This document shows, piece after piece, positions 8,509 through 17,354 of a stretch of 64,000 nucleotides of DNA. The DNA comes from Allocatelliglobosispora scoriae (GTDB lineage: Bacteria; Actinomycetota; Actinomycetes; Mycobacteriales; Micromonosporaceae), in the NCBI RefSeq assembly GCF_014204945.1, contig NZ_JACHMN010000002.1, positions 3,371,001 through 3,435,000 of the forward strand, in the 5' to 3' direction. The notes beneath the pieces are model-generated. The model searched no databases. It saw only the letters and a list, made by a program, of their open reading frames with translations, and was not told where the DNA came from. The stretch's first letter is position 1. Every line of letters starts with the position of its first letter. Both the position numbers and the translations under genes were made by a program.

Positions 8509-9927
8509 TTAGAGGATCCCGCCGGGCGTGTACGTGGACGCCTCGGGGTGCGCCGCGGTGATCGTCTCGATCTCGGCGGCGATCGCTGCCACCTGCGCGG
8601 AGGCGGCGCCGACGAAGGCGGCCCGATCCTTGACGAGGTCGTCGATCTCCTGGCGGGACAGGCCCAGTCGGCCGTCGGCGGCGAGCCGGTCGAAGAGGTC
8701 GTTGGCGGCGAGGCCACGCTCACGCATCGCGAGTGCCACCCCGACCGCGTGCTCCTTGATCACCTCATGGGCGGTCTCCCGGCCGACGCCGCGACGGGTC
8801 GCCGCGACCAGGATCTTCGTCGTCGCGAGGAAGGGCAGGAAGCGGTCCAGCTCCCGATCGATCACCGCCGGGTAGGCACCGAACTCGTCGAGCACCGTCA
8901 GCAGGGTCTCGAAGAGGCCGTCGAGCGCGAAGAACGCGTCCGGCAACGCGACCCGGCGGACGACGGAACAGGAGACGTCGCCCTCGTTCCACTGGTCGCC
9001 GGCGAGCTCGCCGACCATCGACAGGTAGCCCCGGATGATCACGGCGAGCCCGTTGATCCGCTCGCTGGAGCGGGTGTTCATCTTGTGCGGCATCGCGCTC
9101 GAACCGACCTGCCCGGCCTTGAACCCTTCGGTGACCAGCTCCTGGCCGACCATGAGCCGGATCGTGGTGGCGAGGCTCGACGGTCCGGCGGCGGCCTGCG
9201 CGAGCGCGGAGAGCACGTCGAAGTCGATCGAGCGGGGGTAGACCTGGCCGACGCTCGTCAGCACCCGCTCGAAGCCGAGGTGCCGGGCGACCGCCGTCTC
9301 CAGCGCGGCGACCTTGGCCGCATCGCCGTCGAAGAGGTCGAGCTGGTCGGCCGAGGTGCCGACCGGGCCCTTGATCCCGCGCAGGGGATAGCGGGCGATG
9401 AGCTGATCGACCCGCTCGTACGCGATGAGCAGCTCCTGCGCGGCGCTCGCGAAGCGCTTGCCGAGCGTGGTGGCCTGGGCGGCGACGTTGTGCGAGCGCC
9501 CGGCCATGACGGTCTCGTCATAGCGCACGGCGAGCGCCCCGAGCCGGGACAGCGCAGCGACCATCCGGTCCCGGATCAGCAGCAGCGAATCGCGGGTCTG
9601 CAGCTGCTCGACATTCTCGGTGAGGTCGCGGGAGGTCATGCCCTTGTGGATCTGCTCGTGCCCGGCGAGAGCGCTGAACTCCTCGATCCGTGCCTTCACG
9701 TCGTGGCGGGTGACCCGCTCCCGGGCCGCGATCGAGGCGAGGTCCACGTGGTCGACGGCCTGCTCATAGCCCTCCAGTACGCCATCGGCGAGCGGGATGC
9801 CGAGGTCGCGCTGTGCCCGCAGAACGGCGATCCAGAGTCGGCGCTCGGCCCGGATCTTCTCCTCCGGCGCCCACAGGGCAACCATCGGGGCGGACGCATA
9901 ACGGGCGGCGAGAACGTTGGGCACCAT
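8509..9927 (-). CDS. purB: Adenylosuccinate lyase
   Basis: Cleaves SAICAR to AICAR and adenylosuccinate to AMP, both releasing fumarate. 472 aa, all-helical fumarase/aspartase superfamily. The family signature SSAMPHKMN (about residue 267) holds the catalytic flexible loop; GKGM-type motif IHKGMTSRDLTEN gives the substrate-binding His-Thr-Ser region, and AGRSHNVAAQATTLGKR the general-acid His. ATG at 9927; a GTG one codon later is also possible. It is not in the purSQL block and has its own terminator. Confidence 0.97.
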   Translation of the reverse strand: MVPNVLAARYASAPMVALWAPEEKIRAERRLWIAVLRAQRDLGIPLADGVLEGYEQAVDHVDLASIAARERVTRHDVKARIEEFSALAGHEQIHKGMTSRDLTENVEQLQTRDSLLLIRDRMVAALSRLGALAVRYDETVMAGRSHNVAAQATTLGKRFASAAQELLIAYERVDQLIARYPLRGIKGPVGTSADQLDLFDGDAAKVAALETAVARHLGFERVLTSVGQVYPRSIDFDVLSALAQAAAGPSSLATTIRLMVGQELVTEGFKAGQVGSSAMPHKMNTRSSERINGLAVIIRGYLSMVGELAGDQWNEGDVSCSVVRRVALPDAFFALDGLFETLLTVLDEFGAYPAVIDRELDRFLPFLATTKILVAATRRGVGRETAHEVIKEHAVGVALAMRERGLAANDLFDRLAADGRLGLSRQEIDDLVKDRAAFVGAASAQVAAIAAEIETITAAHPEASTYTPGGIL

Positions 9928-10052
9928 GCTTCAATTCTCTCCCATGACCGGTTGAGACCCAGCTCACCCCCGAGCGGGGGCCACCGGAATCGGCGATGCG
10001 GTGCATGCTGTGTGCCGCGTACGCCCACTGCCTCACCCCGCGGAGTCTCGCC

Positions 10053-10892
10053 ATGTCACAGCCCCCGACGGTGCCGGGTCCCTACTCGCCCGCCTATCCG
10101 GGCACCCCGTCGAAGCCGGGGATGTCGCGGGACACCAAGATCCTCATCGGGGTCCTGGGCGGCGTCGGCGGGGTCGTGGCGCTCTGCTGCATCGGCGCCA
10201 TCCTGATCGCACTCCTGATGCCCAGCGGTCCGTCCGCCGAGCGGCCGATCGTCGTCACCGCGCCCTACACCGTGCCGTCGGAGCTGCCGTGGCTGGTCTC
10301 ACCGAGCCCGAGTCCGAGTCCGACCCCCCTTGTCCTGCCCTCGGACCCGGCCGCCTCGGCCCTCCCCGCGGACAAGGTCTACAGCGGCAGCGGCGACAAG
10401 GTCGTCACGCTGGCACCGCTCGACGAGAACTACCTCTACCTGGCGACCGTCACGCATCGCGGCTCCAGCAACATCGCGATCGTCTCCCGGGACGCGGACG
10501 GCCAGTACCTCGACCTGGTCGTGAACGAGGTGGGCATCTACACGGGAACGTCGCCGCTGACGATGCGGAAATACCCGTCCAAGCTGGAGATCGACGCCAG
10601 CGGCCCGTGGACCGTCACGGTGAAGGTCGCACAGAAGGCCACAGCCTGGTCCGGCAGCGGCAGCGGTCGGGGCAACACCGTTCTGCGGGTCCCCGCGGGC
10701 ACGCTCACCGGACCCACCTCGATCACCGCGACCCACACCGGCTCCGCCAACTTCATCGTCCAGGCATACGGGCGGACGTCCAGCCTGCTCGTCAATGACA
10801 TCGGTCGCTACTCGGGCAAGGTCGTGCTGCCCGACGACACCGTGCTGATCGAGATCCGCGCCAGCGGCTCCTGGACCCTCAAGAAGTCCTGA
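10053..10892 (+). CDS. Membrane-anchored protein with a duplicated beta-rich extracellular domain (unknown function)
   Basis: 279 aa. The ATG at 10053 has GGAG at 7-nt spacing. Short Pro-rich cytoplasmic start (MSQPPTVPGPYSPAYPGTPS), one membrane helix at about residues 30-55, a Pro/Ser linker (SPSPSPSPTPL), then about 170 extracellular residues. That domain is two repeats of about 75 residues that align: VVTLAPLDENYLYLATVTHR to ASGPWTVTV, and VLRVPAGTLTGPTSITATHT to ASGSWTLKKS, each with SNIAIV/ANFIVQ, VNEVGIYTG/VNDIGRYSG and LEIDASGPW/IEIRASGSW. No catalytic motif. A surface binding or adhesion role would be a guess. Confidence 0.8.
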   Translation: MSQPPTVPGPYSPAYPGTPSKPGMSRDTKILIGVLGGVGGVVALCCIGAILIALLMPSGPSAERPIVVTAPYTVPSELPWLVSPSPSPSPTPLVLPSDPAASALPADKVYSGSGDKVVTLAPLDENYLYLATVTHRGSSNIAIVSRDADGQYLDLVVNEVGIYTGTSPLTMRKYPSKLEIDASGPWTVTVKVAQKATAWSGSGSGRGNTVLRVPAGTLTGPTSITATHTGSANFIVQAYGRTSSLLVNDIGRYSGKVVLPDDTVLIEIRASGSWTLKKS

Positions 10893-10952
10893 CAGCAGTC
10901 CTGAGGTTGGTTGCGATCTCGGCGGCGTGTCCAGCATTAAAATTCAGGGAAG

Positions 10953-11363
10953 TTAGGAGAGTTCGGCCCAGACGGATTGGCCCAGGCCGTCGCGGTCGAC
11001 GCCCCAGCGGATGGCGAGAGCGGCCACGATCGTCAGGCCTCGGCCGTCGAGCTCGTCGGGGCCGACGACGCGGGGGCGGGGGACCTGGCTGGCGCCGCCG
11101 TCGGTGACCCGCACCTCGACCGTGCTGCCGGTCGGGAGGGCTCGAACGCGCCAGGCGACCCGCACGACATCGCCCGGCAGGGGGCCCGCGTGCCGGACCG
11201 CGTTGCCGACGAGCTCAGCCACGACGGCGATCACGTCGGCGAGCAGAAGGGGTGGAATGACCTCGGCCAATTCGGCGGCGAGACAATGCCTGGCCTGCTG
11301 GGCTCCCAAGGCGTGATGCGGCACCACCACGCTCCACACCCGCTCAGCAACGGCCATCGCCAC
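10953..11363 (-). CDS. Anti-sigma-like ATP-binding protein (HATPase_c_2)
   Basis: About 136 aa. GHKL ATPase fold of the RsbW/SpoIIAB type: the N-box ELVGNAVRHAG (about residue 54), the G1 box VTDGGASQVP and the G2 region DELDGRGLTIVAALAIRWG. Actinobacteria have many such single-domain proteins that act as serine kinases of anti-anti-sigma proteins or bind sigma factors. The GTG at 11363 lies right after the stop of the upstream sensor kinase and has GGGGAAAGG 8 nt before it, so the two genes are translated in tandem; the ATG at 11357 is an alternative start. Partner unknown. Confidence 0.8.
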   Translation of the reverse strand: MAMAVAERVWSVVVPHHALGAQQARHCLAAELAEVIPPLLLADVIAVVAELVGNAVRHAGPLPGDVVRVAWRVRALPTGSTVEVRVTDGGASQVPRPRVVGPDELDGRGLTIVAALAIRWGVDRDGLGQSVWAELS

Positions 11364-11364
11364 G

Positions 11365-12606
11365 CTACAGCCTTTCCCCATCGGAGTACGGCTTATCCCC
11401 TCGCGGAAGCCGTACCTCTGCGACCGTACCTCCCCCATCCCTTGGGCGTAAGGACACCCAACCGTTTTGTCGTTCAATAGTCTTTCGGACGAGATAAAGG
11501 CCTAACCCGGCACCACCCGACCGGCTTGAATCCTCGGGGCGTGCCCGCCAGAACCGATGAAACGCCGTTTCGGTTTGATCTTCCGGTACGCCCACCCCCC
11601 TGTCGGCCACCCGGAAGAAGATCGTCCGCTGGTCCGCACCGGCGGTGAGGGTCACCTTTTCGGGGCCGGGAGAGTACTTGTCGGCATTGGTGACCAGCTC
11701 CGTGAGGACGGTGGCGATGCTGCCGCGCTCGCCGTAGGCGATGAGCAGCTCGTGGGGAAGTGCCAGCTCCAGACGGTCGCGCAGATCGGCGGGGAGGTCG
11801 AAGGTGGCCTGCCGGAGCGCGGCGACGAGGTCGAAGCGCCCCGGCGACCAGCCCGGTCCGCCGACCGTTGCGGTGGTGAGGAGGCGGTCGACGAGACGGG
11901 CGAGTTCGCTGGCGCGCTGGCTGATGACACGGGCCGCCGACACCCGGTCGGCCTCCTCCAGGACCGCCCAGTGCCGGGTCAGCGTGTCTGCGTACCCCTT
12001 GATGACCGTGACCGGCGTGCGGAGCTCGTGGCTGGTGACCGCCATGAAGAGCTCGCGCTCCGGCAGGTCGGCGGGGCGCGGGTCGACCGGGCCGTTGCCG
12101 TGCACGGGCAGACCGGTGCGGTCCCGATAGAGGTGGGCCATGGTGTTGGCGAGGAGCTGCATGACCAGGTGCTCGTCGGGGTCGTCGCGGCGCTCGTCCT
12201 GGCGGTAATAGGCCGCGAGCGCCCCGACCAGCTCACCGCCGATCGCGGCACGAGCGGCGACGGCGAGCCCGATCCCGAGGTCGACCAGCTCGATCGAGAC
12301 CGGGGTCTCCGACTCGGCGAGCAGCAGCTCCTGGACGCGCTCGCCGGTGCGCACGCGCATCGCCCGGGGTGCGTTCGCGTCGATGCGGCGGCCGAGGGTG
12401 AAGGCGACCTCGCCGTTGGCGGCGATGATGCGGCCGTCGTTCTCGGCGAGCTCGAATGCTGCCATCCCGACCGCGCCGACCGCGTCCTGGGCGAGGTCGA
12501 GCAGCAGATCCAGCGCGGGCAGACCCGGCTCACCGGCGTTGATGGTCTCCATCAACGCGGTCAGCCTCACCACCAGGTCCCTGGATCGCGGATCCACGAA
12601 TCGCAT
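11365..12606 (-). CDS. Soluble GAF-type sensor histidine kinase
   Basis: About 413 aa with no membrane helix. N-terminal GAF-like region (about 25-175) including AVGMAAFELAENDGRIIAAN; a HisKA dimerisation helix with the phosphoacceptor in FMAVTSHELRTPVTVIKGYA (about residue 200); then HATPase with N-box ELVTNADKYS, G1 DRGVGVP and G2 GGAGLGLYLV. No response regulator is adjacent; the next gene is a coupled anti-sigma-like ATPase, so the output may run through that protein or a distant regulator. ATG at 12606; a GTG at 12597 has a better ribosome-site spacing. Confidence 0.87.
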   Translation of the reverse strand: MRFVDPRSRDLVVRLTALMETINAGEPGLPALDLLLDLAQDAVGAVGMAAFELAENDGRIIAANGEVAFTLGRRIDANAPRAMRVRTGERVQELLLAESETPVSIELVDLGIGLAVAARAAIGGELVGALAAYYRQDERRDDPDEHLVMQLLANTMAHLYRDRTGLPVHGNGPVDPRPADLPERELFMAVTSHELRTPVTVIKGYADTLTRHWAVLEEADRVSAARVISQRASELARLVDRLLTTATVGGPGWSPGRFDLVAALRQATFDLPADLRDRLELALPHELLIAYGERGSIATVLTELVTNADKYSPGPEKVTLTAGADQRTIFFRVADRGVGVPEDQTETAFHRFWRARPEDSSRSGGAGLGLYLVRKTIERQNGWVSLRPRDGGGTVAEVRLPRGDKPYSDGERL

Positions 12607-12649
12607 CCTGCCCAATGGGAGCGGTTCTGACTAGGGGTCTTTACTGCAC

Positions 12650-13369
12650 CTATCGACTTAGTAGATGCTCGCGGACCGCGCCCGGCCGATCGGTGATGAT
12701 GCCATCGACGCCGAGCGACATGACGAGGTCCACATCGGCGAGGTCGTTGACCGTCCAGACATAGACCTGGTGGCCGCAGGCCTTGAGCCGGCGGATCAGC
12801 TCTGGCCGGCGGCGGACCAGGCTCAGCCCGGGCCCGGCGATCCGGGCGCCGAATGGCAGCCGGCTCGGCTTGAGCCCCGGCGGGATCAGCTCCATGAGCT
12901 GCACCCGCGGCAGCGCGGGGGCGAGCTGGCGCATCCGGCGGACGGCGAGCGGGGAGAAGGACATGACGGTGACGCGCACCTGGTCGTCCGGGTCCGGCCG
13001 GGTCAGCCCGTGCCGCCGCAGCAGCGCGGTGAGGCGGTACTCCACGGCCTGCCCGTAACGGTTCGGGTGCTTCGTCTCGATCATGAGCTGGATCGGCCGA
13101 CCGGCACCACGGGCCATCTCGATCAGCTCATCGAGGGTGAGCAGGTCGAGTTCGCGCAGCTCGCTGAGGGTGCGCTTCGACGCCGGTCCGCGCCCCGCGC
13201 TCGTGCGGTCGAGCAACCGGTCGTGCAGGAGCACGAGATGCCCGTCGCGGCTGAGCCGCACGTCGCACTCCAGGCCGTCGGCTCCATCAAGCAGAGCCTG
13301 CTCGTACGCCTGGCGGCTGTGCTCGGGCAGCGCGAACGACGCGCCCCGGTGGGCGATGACGATCGGCAC
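12650..13369 (-). CDS. Glycerophosphodiester phosphodiesterase
   Basis: 239 aa TIM-barrel phosphodiesterase that splits glycerophosphodiesters to glycerol-3-phosphate and an alcohol. Visible active-site motifs: VIAHRGASFALPEHS (HRG at residue 7), GLECDVRLSRDGHLVLLHD for metal binding and the second His, and MIETKHPN. C-terminal VYVWTVNDLADVDLVMSLGV and GIITDRPG close the barrel. No signal peptide, so cytoplasmic. The GTG at 13369 starts immediately after the stop of the rhodanese gene. Confidence 0.93.
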   Translation of the reverse strand: MPIVIAHRGASFALPEHSRQAYEQALLDGADGLECDVRLSRDGHLVLLHDRLLDRTSAGRGPASKRTLSELRELDLLTLDELIEMARGAGRPIQLMIETKHPNRYGQAVEYRLTALLRRHGLTRPDPDDQVRVTVMSFSPLAVRRMRQLAPALPRVQLMELIPPGLKPSRLPFGARIAGPGLSLVRRRPELIRRLKACGHQVYVWTVNDLADVDLVMSLGVDGIITDRPGAVREHLLSR

Positions 13370-13696
13370 TCAGATCACCCGGCCCGGCTGCCCGTCCCCC
13401 GCGACGACCTCGCGCCCGGAGGCGGCCCAGTCCTGCATCCCGCCGTCGAGGTTGACGACATTGGTGAAGCCGTTGTTGAGCAGGTAGGAGACGACCTGGC
13501 TGGACCGCCCGCCGACCCGGCACACGACGACCACCTCGGCGTCGCGGGGGATCTCCTCGAGGCGGGCCGGGACCTGCATCATCGGGAGGTGGACCGCGCC
13601 GGGCGCGTGGCCCGCCGCCCATTCGTCGTCCTCGCGCACGTCGAGGAGGTAGGCGTCGGCGGGCACCGCCGTGGCCGATATCGCGGGAAGCTGCAT
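13370..13696 (-). CDS. Single-domain rhodanese-like sulfurtransferase
   Basis: 108 aa. One rhodanese fold: LLDVREDDEWAAGHAPGAVH at 17-36 and the active-site loop VVVCRVGGRSSQ with Cys at about residue 59. The six-residue loop CRVGGR is the size for sulfur transfer rather than phosphatase activity. Immediately upstream of the glycerophosphodiesterase with zero spacing, so co-expressed; no shared pathway is obvious. Confidence 0.9.
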   Translation of the reverse strand: MQLPAISATAVPADAYLLDVREDDEWAAGHAPGAVHLPMMQVPARLEEIPRDAEVVVVCRVGGRSSQVVSYLLNNGFTNVVNLDGGMQDWAASGREVVAGDGQPGRVI

Positions 13697-13706
13697 CCGG
13701 ACAACT

Positions 13707-14849
13707 CTAGATGGGGTTCACCCAGGTCGGGTGTGCGGCTGCCCATGAGCTGAGTTCCCCGGTCCTGATGGCGGTGAACAGGCCCGTCGCCTCCGCCTCC
13801 AGCAGGACATAGGAGGTGTCGTCGATGTCTTCGGCATAGGACGGCACCCGGACGCCGGTGAGATCGCCGGGGCCGATCCGCCGCAGCGCGAAGACGAGGT
13901 CCGCGAGCGCCATCCCGCCGGTGTCGACGGTGAGGTTGCTGCCGACCTGCCGGATCACCTGGTCGAGCTTGAAGGGGTTGGTGGCGATCCCGGCGGTGCC
14001 GGCCTGGCGGAAGAGCGCCTTGAGCAGCTGTTGCTGGTGCCGCTGCCGGTCGTAGTCGCCGTTGGGCAGGTCATAGCGCTGCCGTGAGTAGTCCAGCGCG
14101 TCGGCACCGTTCATCCGGGTGCAGCCGACGGGGAAGAACTTCTGGGTGTGGATCGACCGTACGGGCTCGTCGACGCAGATCTCCACGCCGCCGACGATGT
14201 CGATGACCTTGCGGAAGCCGGAGAACTGGACGACGGCGGCCCCGTCGAACTTCACGCCGATCAGCGCGTAGAGCGCCTTGGAGAGCAGGGCGACGCCGTC
14301 CGCGCCGCCGCCACCGGCGGAGAAGGCCGCATTGATCTTGTCACTGCCGCCGGTGAAGCCGGTCTTGGCATAACCGGGCAGCTCGACCAGCAGATCGCGC
14401 GGGATGGAGACGAGGAAGGCCCGGTCCAGCTCGCGGTCGATCTGCAGGATGATGATCGTGTCGGACCGCTGTCCGGCCTCGGGCGAGCCCCAGCGGGCGT
14501 CCGAGCCGATGAGCAGGTAATTCAGCGGGCCGGTGAGGCTCGCGGCGCGTAGCCGGGTGACCGGGTCGGCGACATACTCGCCCTGGCGCGCATCGGGATC
14601 GAGCAGGGCCTCGCGGGCGACGCTGCTGTCGTAGCGCTCCACCAGGACGCGGACGGCGACAAGGCCGCCGGCGACGAGCAGGAGCAGTGCCAGGCAGCTC
14701 GCCACCGCGAAGCGCATCCACCTCCGGCGGGGCCGCTGCGGCGGTGCCGGCGGCTCAACCTGCAAGCGGCGCTCTCTGGGCCAGCCCAGATTGCGCGCGC
14801 CATGACCCTCGGGCACCACCCCGCCCGGCCAACCCGTGCCCGTGACCAC
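13707..14849 (-). CDS. LytR-CpsA-Psr (LCP) family glycopolymer transferase, copy 1
   Basis: 380 aa. Basic cytoplasmic start (PPQRPRRRWMR), one membrane helix at about 45-70, then the LCP domain. LCP proteins move lipid-linked polymers such as teichoic acids or arabinogalactan on to peptidoglycan. Family markers: YLLIGSDARWG, GQRSDTIIILQID, SIPRDLLVELPG, DKINAAFSAGG, GGVEICVDEPV, ALDYSRQRYD and GDYDRQRHQQQLLKALF. The Arg/Asp residues that hold the polyprenyl pyrophosphate are in these motifs. GTG start with GGGGGA at about 5 nt. First read of three LCP genes on this strand. Confidence 0.93.
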   Translation of the reverse strand: MVTGTGWPGGVVPEGHGARNLGWPRERRLQVEPPAPPQRPRRRWMRFAVASCLALLLLVAGGLVAVRVLVERYDSSVAREALLDPDARQGEYVADPVTRLRAASLTGPLNYLLIGSDARWGSPEAGQRSDTIIILQIDRELDRAFLVSIPRDLLVELPGYAKTGFTGGSDKINAAFSAGGGGADGVALLSKALYALIGVKFDGAAVVQFSGFRKVIDIVGGVEICVDEPVRSIHTQKFFPVGCTRMNGADALDYSRQRYDLPNGDYDRQRHQQQLLKALFRQAGTAGIATNPFKLDQVIRQVGSNLTVDTGGMALADLVFALRRIGPGDLTGVRVPSYAEDIDDTSYVLLEAEATGLFTAIRTGELSSWAAAHPTWVNPI

Positions 14850-14936
14850 GCGAAGTCCCCCCGGAAAGCTGACGATCTCTCGCCTTCACCCTAGGGAACC
14901 ACCGAACCCCGCATGCATTGAATGCGGCATTTGGTG

Positions 14937-16064
14937 CTATCTACTCGCGTCGAGCACTTCCGGATTTTCGAGCAGATAGGTGCCGACGGTGTCGTTCTTG
15001 ACCGCCGCGAACATCTGCATCGTCGACGGCAGGAGCACCTCGTACGCCGTACCGCCGCTGCCGCCGCCGGTGAACGTACCCTTGTTGACCTTGAGGCTGA
15101 GCAGGTCCGCCGCGGCGAGTTCCTTGAGCGTGAAGAGGAAGTCCTCGATCGACGCGTTGCCGGTGTCGAGGATGAAGGACTTGCCGGCCGCAGCGACCAC
15201 ATCGCGGATCTTCGCGGGGTTGGTGATCACCCCGGCGCTCGTCGCCTTCTGCGCCATCGCCTTGAGGAGCTGGCGCTGGTGGAGCTGCCGGTCGTAGTCG
15301 CCGTTGTCGAAGCCGTAGCGCTCGCGGGAGTAGTCCAGCGCGGCCCAGCCCGGCATCTGCTGGCAGCCCTCCTTGTAGATGATCGGCGTCTTCTTACCGT
15401 CCATCTCCCTCGCCTCGATCTTCCATCGCGGCTTGCCGTCGACGTAGACCATGTGGGTCGAGGTGGTGCCCTGGTCGATGCAGTAGTTCACCGTGCCGAG
15501 CGCGTCGACGATGCCCTTGAAGCCGTTGAAGTCGATGATCGCCATGCCGTCGAACTGGATGCCGGTGAGCTTGGTGATCGTCTTCGACATGAGCTGGGCA
15601 CCGCCCTCCCAGCCGCCGCCGTTGCGTACGCCGAACTGGAACGCCGCGTTGATCTTGTCGGTGCCGCCCCGGTACTTCGACTTCGGCCAGGCCGGGATCT
15701 CGACCTTGCTGTCACGCGGGATCGAGATCAGATAGGCCTGATCGTGGCTGGCCGGGATGTGCAGGATGATGATCGAGTCCGACCGGACGTCGTCCACGTC
15801 GGTCCGCAGCCGGGCGTCGACACCGAGGAAGAGCAGATCGATCGGGCCGTCGAGGCTCCGCCCGGACGGCTCGTCGACCTTCTTGGAGCCCTCGTCGAGC
15901 AGGCTCTTCTGCTCGATGTTGGTGGTGAGGCTGACCATGGTGCTGCGGACGGCGTAGAAGCCGCCCGCAGCGACCACGAGAACCAGGGCGCCGAGCGTGG
16001 TCACCAACTTAGCCCAGAGCGGTGCTCGCAATCGTGGGCGCGGTGCTTCGGACTCGGTCGTCAT
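14937..16064 (-). CDS. LytR-CpsA-Psr (LCP) family glycopolymer transferase, copy 2
   Basis: 375 aa. One membrane helix at about 19-41 (KLVTTLGALVLVVAAGGFYA), then the LCP domain: DLLFLGVDARLR, VRSDSIIILHIP, SIPRDSKVEIP, GTDKINAAFQFG, LGTVNYCIDQG, ALDYSRERYGFDNGDYDRQLH. Compared with copy 1 it has an insert between the CID motif and the RERY motif (about residues 205-235) containing VYVDGKPRWKIEAREMDGKK, which may shape substrate choice. Separated by 87 bp from copy 1 and 55 bp from copy 3. Confidence 0.93.
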   Translation of the reverse strand: MTTESEAPRPRLRAPLWAKLVTTLGALVLVVAAGGFYAVRSTMVSLTTNIEQKSLLDEGSKKVDEPSGRSLDGPIDLLFLGVDARLRTDVDDVRSDSIIILHIPASHDQAYLISIPRDSKVEIPAWPKSKYRGGTDKINAAFQFGVRNGGGWEGGAQLMSKTITKLTGIQFDGMAIIDFNGFKGIVDALGTVNYCIDQGTTSTHMVYVDGKPRWKIEAREMDGKKTPIIYKEGCQQMPGWAALDYSRERYGFDNGDYDRQLHQRQLLKAMAQKATSAGVITNPAKIRDVVAAAGKSFILDTGNASIEDFLFTLKELAAADLLSLKVNKGTFTGGGSGGTAYEVLLPSTMQMFAAVKNDTVGTYLLENPEVLDASR

Positions 16065-16119
16065 GGGGGTGAAACCTCGTTCTCAACAGCTGGTCAGGGG
16101 TGCGCAAGGCAACGATGCC

Positions 16120-17286
16120 CTACTGCGTGGCGCTGGGTGTCGCGGTGGGGTGCGCCGCGAAGTAGGCGTCAAGCTGGTCCTTGCCCATCGCATCGTAGAA
16201 CGCGAGAGCCTTGTTTTTGTCCCCGACCACGAAGCTCTCACCATCGATGGTCTGACTGCCAACGTTTGGGCTGGTCAAAAATGTGATCTTGTCGCTACGC
16301 AGGCCGCGGAACTGGATCACCATGTCGGCGAGGGAGAAGTCCTTGTCGACCGTCACGGCCTTCGTCAGCGTCTGCAGGAAGTTGTTGAGCTTCCCGATGT
16401 CGGTCAGCGTCGCGCTGTCCGCGGCCTTGTCCATCAGCGCCCGCAGCAGCATCTGCTGGTGCTTCATCCGGGCGAAGTCACCATCGGCGAACTGGTAGCG
16501 CTGCCGAACGTAGTCCAGCGCCTCGGCGCCGTTGAAGTGGCGGGTGCCCTTCTCATAGGTGCGGAACGGCTTGTGGATCGACTTGATCGTCTTGTCGACC
16601 TTCATGTCGACGCCGCCGAGGGCGTCCACGACCTCCTTGAGGCCGCCGAAGTCGATCGAGACGACGTGGTCGATCCGAACGCCCGTGTACTCCTCGACGG
16701 TCTGCACCGCGAGCGGCAGGCCACCCCAGGAGAAGGATGCGTTGATCTTCGCCATCGTGTCGCCATAGGGGCTGGTCTGGCTCTTCGGAACGTGGACACG
16801 CAGATCTCGCGGGATCGACGTGAGATAGGCCTTCTGGTGGTCGGCCGGGATGTGCACGATCACGATCGTGTCGGCCCGCCACTGGCTCGCCGCGTCGGGC
16901 TTCGCGTCGGGATCACGCGAGTCGCTGCCGACGAGCAGGATGTTGAAGGCGCCGTCGACGGTCTTGAGCGGCCGGTCACCGACGATCGAGGAGAAGGGAT
17001 CGACCTTGGTGAGCTTGTCGTCGAGGTTCTTCGAATAGAGCATGATCCCGCCGAACACCGCCCCGCCGAAGATCAGCAGTGCCACCGCGGCGACGAGGGC
17101 GATCCGTCCCCACTTGGGCTTGATCGTCTTTTTCGGCTTCGGCGCCTGGCCATAGGTCGTGCCGCCGCCGCCACGGCCACCGTTGACCGGCGGGCGCGCG
17201 CGGCCGCCGGTGCTCCCACTCCGACCACCGGAGGGAGTGCTGGGCACACTGGCCCGGCCGGAGGGGCGATCGTTCGGGTTCGACAT
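16120..17286 (-). CDS. LytR-CpsA-Psr (LCP) family glycopolymer transferase, copy 3
   Basis: 388 aa. A disordered Pro/Gly/Arg-rich cytoplasmic start of about 60 residues, a basic stretch KPKKTIKPKWGR, one membrane helix at about 64-86, then LCP domain motifs: NILLVGSDSRDP, WRADTIVIVHIP, SIPRDLRVHVP, AKINASFSWGG, LGGVDMKVDKT, ALDYVRQRYQFADGDFARMKH. It lacks the Cys pair present in copies 1 and 2 around the CVDE/CIDQ and GC segments, so disulfide stabilisation probably differs. Upstream is the epimerase gene, 68 bp away. Confidence 0.93.
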   Translation of the reverse strand: MSNPNDRPSGRASVPSTPSGGRSGSTGGRARPPVNGGRGGGGTTYGQAPKPKKTIKPKWGRIALVAAVALLIFGGAVFGGIMLYSKNLDDKLTKVDPFSSIVGDRPLKTVDGAFNILLVGSDSRDPDAKPDAASQWRADTIVIVHIPADHQKAYLTSIPRDLRVHVPKSQTSPYGDTMAKINASFSWGGLPLAVQTVEEYTGVRIDHVVSIDFGGLKEVVDALGGVDMKVDKTIKSIHKPFRTYEKGTRHFNGAEALDYVRQRYQFADGDFARMKHQQMLLRALMDKAADSATLTDIGKLNNFLQTLTKAVTVDKDFSLADMVIQFRGLRSDKITFLTSPNVGSQTIDGESFVVGDKNKALAFYDAMGKDQLDAYFAAHPTATPSATQ

Positions 17287-17354
17287 GAACTCCAGGATAA
17301 GGATCCATGCGACATCCGGAGCCCAGGCAGCGCCCCGGATTGATCAGAAATACG

